A DNA stretch of 64,000 nucleotides from Ditylenchus dipsaci (lineage: Eukaryota; Nematoda; Chromadorea; Rhabditida; Anguinidae), in assembly GCA_004194705.1 (NCBI GenBank), contig SADC01001227.1, forward strand, positions 2,480,001 through 2,544,000. Reading direction: 5' to 3'. The notes under the pieces are model-generated. The model was not told the DNA's origin. It saw only the letters and a list, made by a program, of their open reading frames with translations, and did no database searches. A program made the position numbers and the translations under genes. Each line of letters starts with the position of its first letter. Within the stretch, counting starts at the first letter, position 1. Below are positions 54,691 to 64,000 of the stretch, piece after piece.

Positions 54691-55126
54691 CGAAATTTCG
54701 GTCTTAACAAACCGGACTCAACAAGATTTTGAATAAAAAAGTGCTTTGTTTTAAATTTTAGGTGAATTTTTTTCAGGTAAAGTCAAGAGTACACACCGCA
54801 GATGGTAGGGGTAAGATGCGTGAAGTAGCAGTTTTGCAAAAGCGGATAATTTCGCCTTTCACAGTGCGATATTCGTTGGCCATTACTAAACGATGAATAA
54901 CGGTAAAACAACACCAGCGAACAAGCAAAAAACAATACTAAAGGCACTAGGCAAACATCTTAATTAGTGGGCAATAATATAAACCATAATTTGGCACCAA
55001 AAGGTGTACCGCACTTGGCGAAAATGCCTCTTCACAAAACGCCATTTACAGAAAAAAATAAGTTCAACAACTTTCTTTTGGAAAAACTGCAATTTCGAAA
55101 ACTTGCCATTTGAAAAAGGCTATAAG

Positions 55127-55336
55127 CAGGGCTTCGAATGAAAAATTTCAAAAAAAGAACATTTGGGTAAAAAAAGGACATTTTGACTGTTTTTAAAGTA
55201 AAAGGGTCATTTTATCCAGTGCTTGTTGCCATTTTGAAGCGAAAAAAAAAAGTTTTTGACTAGATTTTCAAAAAAAAAAAGATTTGGGGGCCGAAAAAAG
55301 GACGAATCTTTTTAAAAAGGACGATTCGAAGCCCTG
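55127..55336. mobile_element. hAT-like MITE, 210 bp, duplication GCTATAAG
   Basis: CAGGGCTTCGAATGAAAAAT and GGACGATTCGAAGCCCTG are inverse ends with a perfect 8-bp duplication GCTATAAG (55,119-55,126 and 55,337-55,344). The inner TTTTATCCAGTGCTTGTTGCC recurs at 38,493 and 59,650. Related ends are at 1-28. Confidence 0.85.
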
Positions 55337-55344
55337 GCTATAAG

Positions 55345-56050
55345 TAATTGTGACCAGTAAAATACTACTTTTCACCGGTAAATTATTTATTTTCACCAGT
55401 AAATTTGAATTTCAAACAAAATACTCATTTTTACCAGTAAATTACTGTTTTCAACCAGTAAATTACTGATTTCTACCAGTAAATTTTGCGGGAATTAAAA
55501 TTTTCAGTCAGAAAATATGTTCAACTGGTGTAAATCCCACCCCATGTGGATAGAAGCTCCTGAAAGTTGGTTTTTGGGGGTTGACTGAAAGGGGGTAAGC
55601 TTTTTGCGAAAATTAGATTAGGCGGATCAGAATTCCAGTCCGATCGGCTAATTCGCTCAGAATTTCACCGTAGACCACTCAAAACCACCATAAACCTGAA
55701 ATTCTGAGCGATTAAGCCGATCGGACTGTAATTCTGATCCGCCCAATCGAATTTTCGCAAAAAGTCTACCCCCTTTCAGTCAACCCCCAAAAAACCAACT
55801 TTCAGCGGCTTCTGGCCACCCTGGGGTGGGATTTCCACCAGTCGAACATATTTTCTGACTGAAAAATTTAAATTCCCACAAAATTTACTGGTAGAAATCA
55901 GTAATTTACTGGTATAAATCAGTAATTTACTGGTAGAAAACAGCAATTTACTGGTTGAAATAAGTATTTTGTTTGAAATTCAAATTTACTGGTGAAAAGA
56001 AATAATTTACCGGTGAAAATTAGTATTTTACTGGTCGAAAACGATTTGAG
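55345..56050. repeat. Foldback with ACCAGTAAATTACT repeats
   Basis: Each arm has six to seven units of TTTTTACCAGTAAATTAC at a 20-25-nt spacing. The inner arms read GAATTCCAGTCCGATCGGCTAA and TTAAGCCGATCGGACTGTAATTC. The centre is near 55,690. Confidence 0.7.
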
Positions 56051-56299
56051 CCTTTGAAAAAACTGCTTTTTCACAAACTCCCATTTCAAAAAGTTGCCAT
56101 TTCTCAAATCTGCCTTCTCACGAAATGCCATTCCACAAACGCCTTTTTTCATAAACTCGTTCTTACAGAAAACTGGCCGTTCGCAAACTTTTCATCCATC
56201 AATCCAATTCCAGTCCGTCTTCACAGCATACAGTTAACCGTTAACTGTGGAAAAATAAAAAATAATTGTAATAAAAATTTAAAAAATTCTACCCTAAAA

Positions 56300-56510
56300 T
56301 TGTGTGTATAATTTGGTTTCTTAAAACCAAAACTACGATTCCCCAACTAATATTTCCCGACATTTCGATTCTGCCCACCGGAAACCCGAAATCCAGCACA
56401 TCCATGAGGATATCCACCTGACCAGGTTTGGGATTTGGGTGTCGAAAATCGCAATTGTGTTCTTATAAAATACTACCATGCTTTCGGGTTGAAAAAATAA
56501 ATGGTACTTG
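56300..56510 (-). repeat. Satellite-like unit, degraded
   Basis: AAACCAAAACTACGATTCCC and ATCCACCTGACCAGGTTTGG match the dispersed satellite. A G-run follows at 56,518. Confidence 0.5.
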
Positions 56511-56564
56511 TGCACTTGGGGGGGGCTTTTTTAGTCGACTGTGAACAGGGTTCGAACGCCTCTT

Positions 56565-56705
56565 AAGTAATTCTTATACGCTAAAAACGATAAAAAAAAG
56601 TACTTTCCAAACAATTTCCGCACTAAAAAGTTCGATTTTTGAAAAAAATTTGGTTACCAAAGGTTAACCGATTGCCTTGGTCCCCCAAGGTAAAATATTG
56701 TGTAT
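56565..56705 (-). repeat. CCTTGGTCCCCCAAGG-type repeat, inverted copy
   Basis: It ends in the full hairpin TTGCCTTGGTCCCCCAAGG at 56,682-56,700, preceded by TACGCTAAAAACGATAAAAA. Confidence 0.55.
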
Positions 56706-56739
56706 TAAGGTAAAATATCTTATATTAGGATATCCTACC

Positions 56740-57045
56740 ATGTTTTGGTCACTGGAGCTTGGCAAAAAGAGTCTCTAATGCATGTATGATCAAGTGTCTT
56801 GCTCGGAATTATGTCTAAGGTAAGTGAGTGCGCGCATCTCTAACCAACCAAGCCCCCTGCGCCCCGAAGGGGGCGCAGGGGCTTGGTTGCTTGGGGTTGA
56901 GATGCGCACACCCACATACCTTAGACACAAATCACTCGAAAGTGACTCTGGGTGCATGAAAAAGCATGCATACCAGAGTTTATTTATGCGGTAGGCCCCA
57001 GCTAACAAAACCATGTTCAACATCTTCCATTTTGTTTAAAATTGG
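56740..57045. repeat. Inner foldback copy with GCGCCCCGAAGGGGGCGC centre
   Basis: CACATACCTTAGACACAAATCAC, GAAAGTGACTCTGGGTGCAT and AACAAAACCATGTTCAACATC follow the order of 7.69-7.80 kb. The left part matches 24,545-24,660. From 57,050 to 57,480 there is no gene, only a GC-rich hairpin (GGCGCCGGCGCC) near 57,340. Confidence 0.6.
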
Positions 57046-57597
57046 TCACTTTTTTGGTCCATTTCCACCAAATACATACCCAAATCCCTTTAAAAATGGG
57101 GGCTTGTTGAGATGCGCACGGTTGTTAACGGTTGTTTTTATGCGTTTGCGGCCCTTTTCCCTAATTTTATTGAGTTGTAGCCTATAGACCTGTTTTAGCT
57201 TTTGGTCCGTGTCCGTGTTAATACATGAATACTAATAAAAAAGTTTAAAAGTTAAAAAATCCCCGAAATTTGATAAATTTTTGAAAATCTTTCATGGCAA
57301 AATAAGCGGTGCGGACTAGGGCGCTGAGGTGGATGAGATGATCGGCGCCGGCGCCGATGCGCGCCGGCGCTAGCGAAACTTTGCGTTTTTACAAGTAGTA
57401 CATTATACTTGGGCCTAAGCCCTTCTTATTTGACCTTATTAGGTGGTGTCATGAAAATTCCTTTCTAATGAAACTTTAAACCATGGTCATTTCTTTCGAA
57501 AGAATAGTGATGGCTTTTCGGATGCAAAAGAGCGTCTGTTTACTCGGCTTTTTTTCTCCTGTCAGTAGAGGCATATCGTTGAATTTAATTACTTTAA

Positions 57598-57846
57598 TTT
57601 GGGCAACGAGACAGCAGAAGAGTAGGACAGAGGACTGCTTTTCAGTTTTATGGGTCATCTCTCGGCATTGGCCAAACACTTGGACTCCTTGCTTGGCTCT
57701 TTTTCTACTGCTCTTATCTCTTCTACCTCTGCTCAGTGGGTTATGACCAGCAGCCACCTACCCTTATCCCCATCATCCAGGCTCCGCCCACATATTTCCA
57801 TGAAAAGTGGGCAGACAGGTCGGGGTTGCTTCTCGGCCATTGCTAG
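57598..57846 (+). CDS. Candidate C-terminal exon of a membrane protein
   Basis: A plus-strand frame with clear protein character reads RTAFQFYGSSLGIGQTLGLL, then AWLFFYCSYLFYLCSVGYDQ, then QPPTLIPIIQAPPTYFHEKW, and stops at 57,846. The stretch LGLLAWLFFYCSYLFYLCSV would span a membrane. The exon's 5' end is probably within 57,598-57,640. GC content is above local background. The other two plus frames and one minus frame are also open, so the frame choice rests on composition only. It could be the end of a separate gene, or an upstream exon of the gene to its right. Confidence 0.4.
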   Translation, partial: FGQRDSRRVGQRTAFQFYGSSLGIGQTLGLLAWLFFYCSYLFYLCSVGYDQQPPTLIPIIQAPPTYFHEKWADRSGLLLGHC

Positions 57847-57982
57847 TTCATTTATCCTTCCCGGCTGACCAATGCCCTTCTAGCATCAGTTTTATTCTGC
57901 TTGCACATATATTTATATACATGCTTGAGTCATGGATTTCGAGATTTAAAGTGCCTACAACCATTAACTTTTCTTTTTTCTA

Positions 57983-58422
<440 letters not shown>

Positions 58423-58576
58423 TAATTTTTCCACGTTTTTTTCATTAGCCTAAATGTTTGAGATTTTAGCTTTTTAAGCCCAGAATGAAAAACTGTAAAA
58501 GTCACTAATCTTTATGGGATGAATAAAGAAACTATAGATGAGAGGCAGTTACCAAAAATTACTGTCAATAAAATAA

Positions 58577-63857
<5,281 letters not shown>

Positions 63858-64000
63858 GTAGACTTTTTTCAAGGTAAAACATGAGTTTTATATTTAATTT
63901 ATTTTGTCAGACCCGAAAAGGGGGTGTTTTTCGTAGTTCTGACATTTTATACCAAAAAGTTGTAAGAGCGAGCTGATTCAATCTGTAATAATATATTTTA

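Noticed and set aside
54780..54891. Possible terminal exon after TTTTTTTCAG reading VKSRVHTADGRGKMREVAVL
   Set aside because: The acceptor-like tract belongs to a degraded unit of the dispersed satellite, the minus strand is equally open, and no upstream exon is found.

Overview
This window is AT-rich nuclear DNA from an intron-rich animal. Genes are split into many small exons with GT-AG introns, several of them only 43-53 nt long. The recognisable proteins (transcription elongation factor ELL, a large cadherin) are metazoan, and the rest is saturated with DNA-transposon debris. Very short introns, a FLYWCH/MULE-type transposase and dense palindromic MITEs would fit a nematode or another invertebrate, but nothing here fixes the phylum.

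Layout. About 0.57-4.07 kb holds a MULE (Mutator-like) transposon with a spliced transposase on the minus strand, between inverted ends built of tandem repeats. From 12.9 down to 5.2 kb (minus) runs a seven-exon gene for a 246-residue protein with a signal peptide and one membrane helix; a serine-rich ORF sits in its first intron on the other strand. From 14.4 to 31.5 kb (plus) a ten-exon gene for a 450-residue protein of unknown family is assembled from exons whose phases all agree; its introns carry most of the local mobile DNA, including a 2.3-kb near-perfect palindrome and a 3.6-kb composite element with pogo-like ends. From 31.5 to 43.4 kb I see almost only repeats: foldback elements, minisatellites, a PIF/Harbinger transposase remnant and a Tigger/pogo remnant. 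ELL lies at 43.4-45.7 kb (plus, seven exons, 322 residues). From 45.8 to 57.5 kb there are again only repeats. At the right end are a probable membrane-protein exon (57.6-57.85 kb), an uncertain coding block (58.0-58.4 kb) and six exons of a cadherin that continues past the window.

The repeats fall into families defined by ends and target duplications. They are pogo-like elements (CAGTC...CTCGATTTAACG, TA duplication), a CCGTA...TACGG family (TA), TTAA-site MITEs (piggyBac-like), hAT-like MITEs with perfect 8-bp duplications, and many long foldback palindromes. Several foldbacks carry tRNA-like A and B boxes in their arms. A short hairpin module, CCTTGGTCCCCCAAGG, recurs at about twenty places in otherwise unrelated elements.

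Three otherwise clean exons each need one extra A in an A-run to stay in frame. This is most simply explained by homopolymer errors in the assembly. The genes share no obvious pathway, and no operon-like arrangement is visible.
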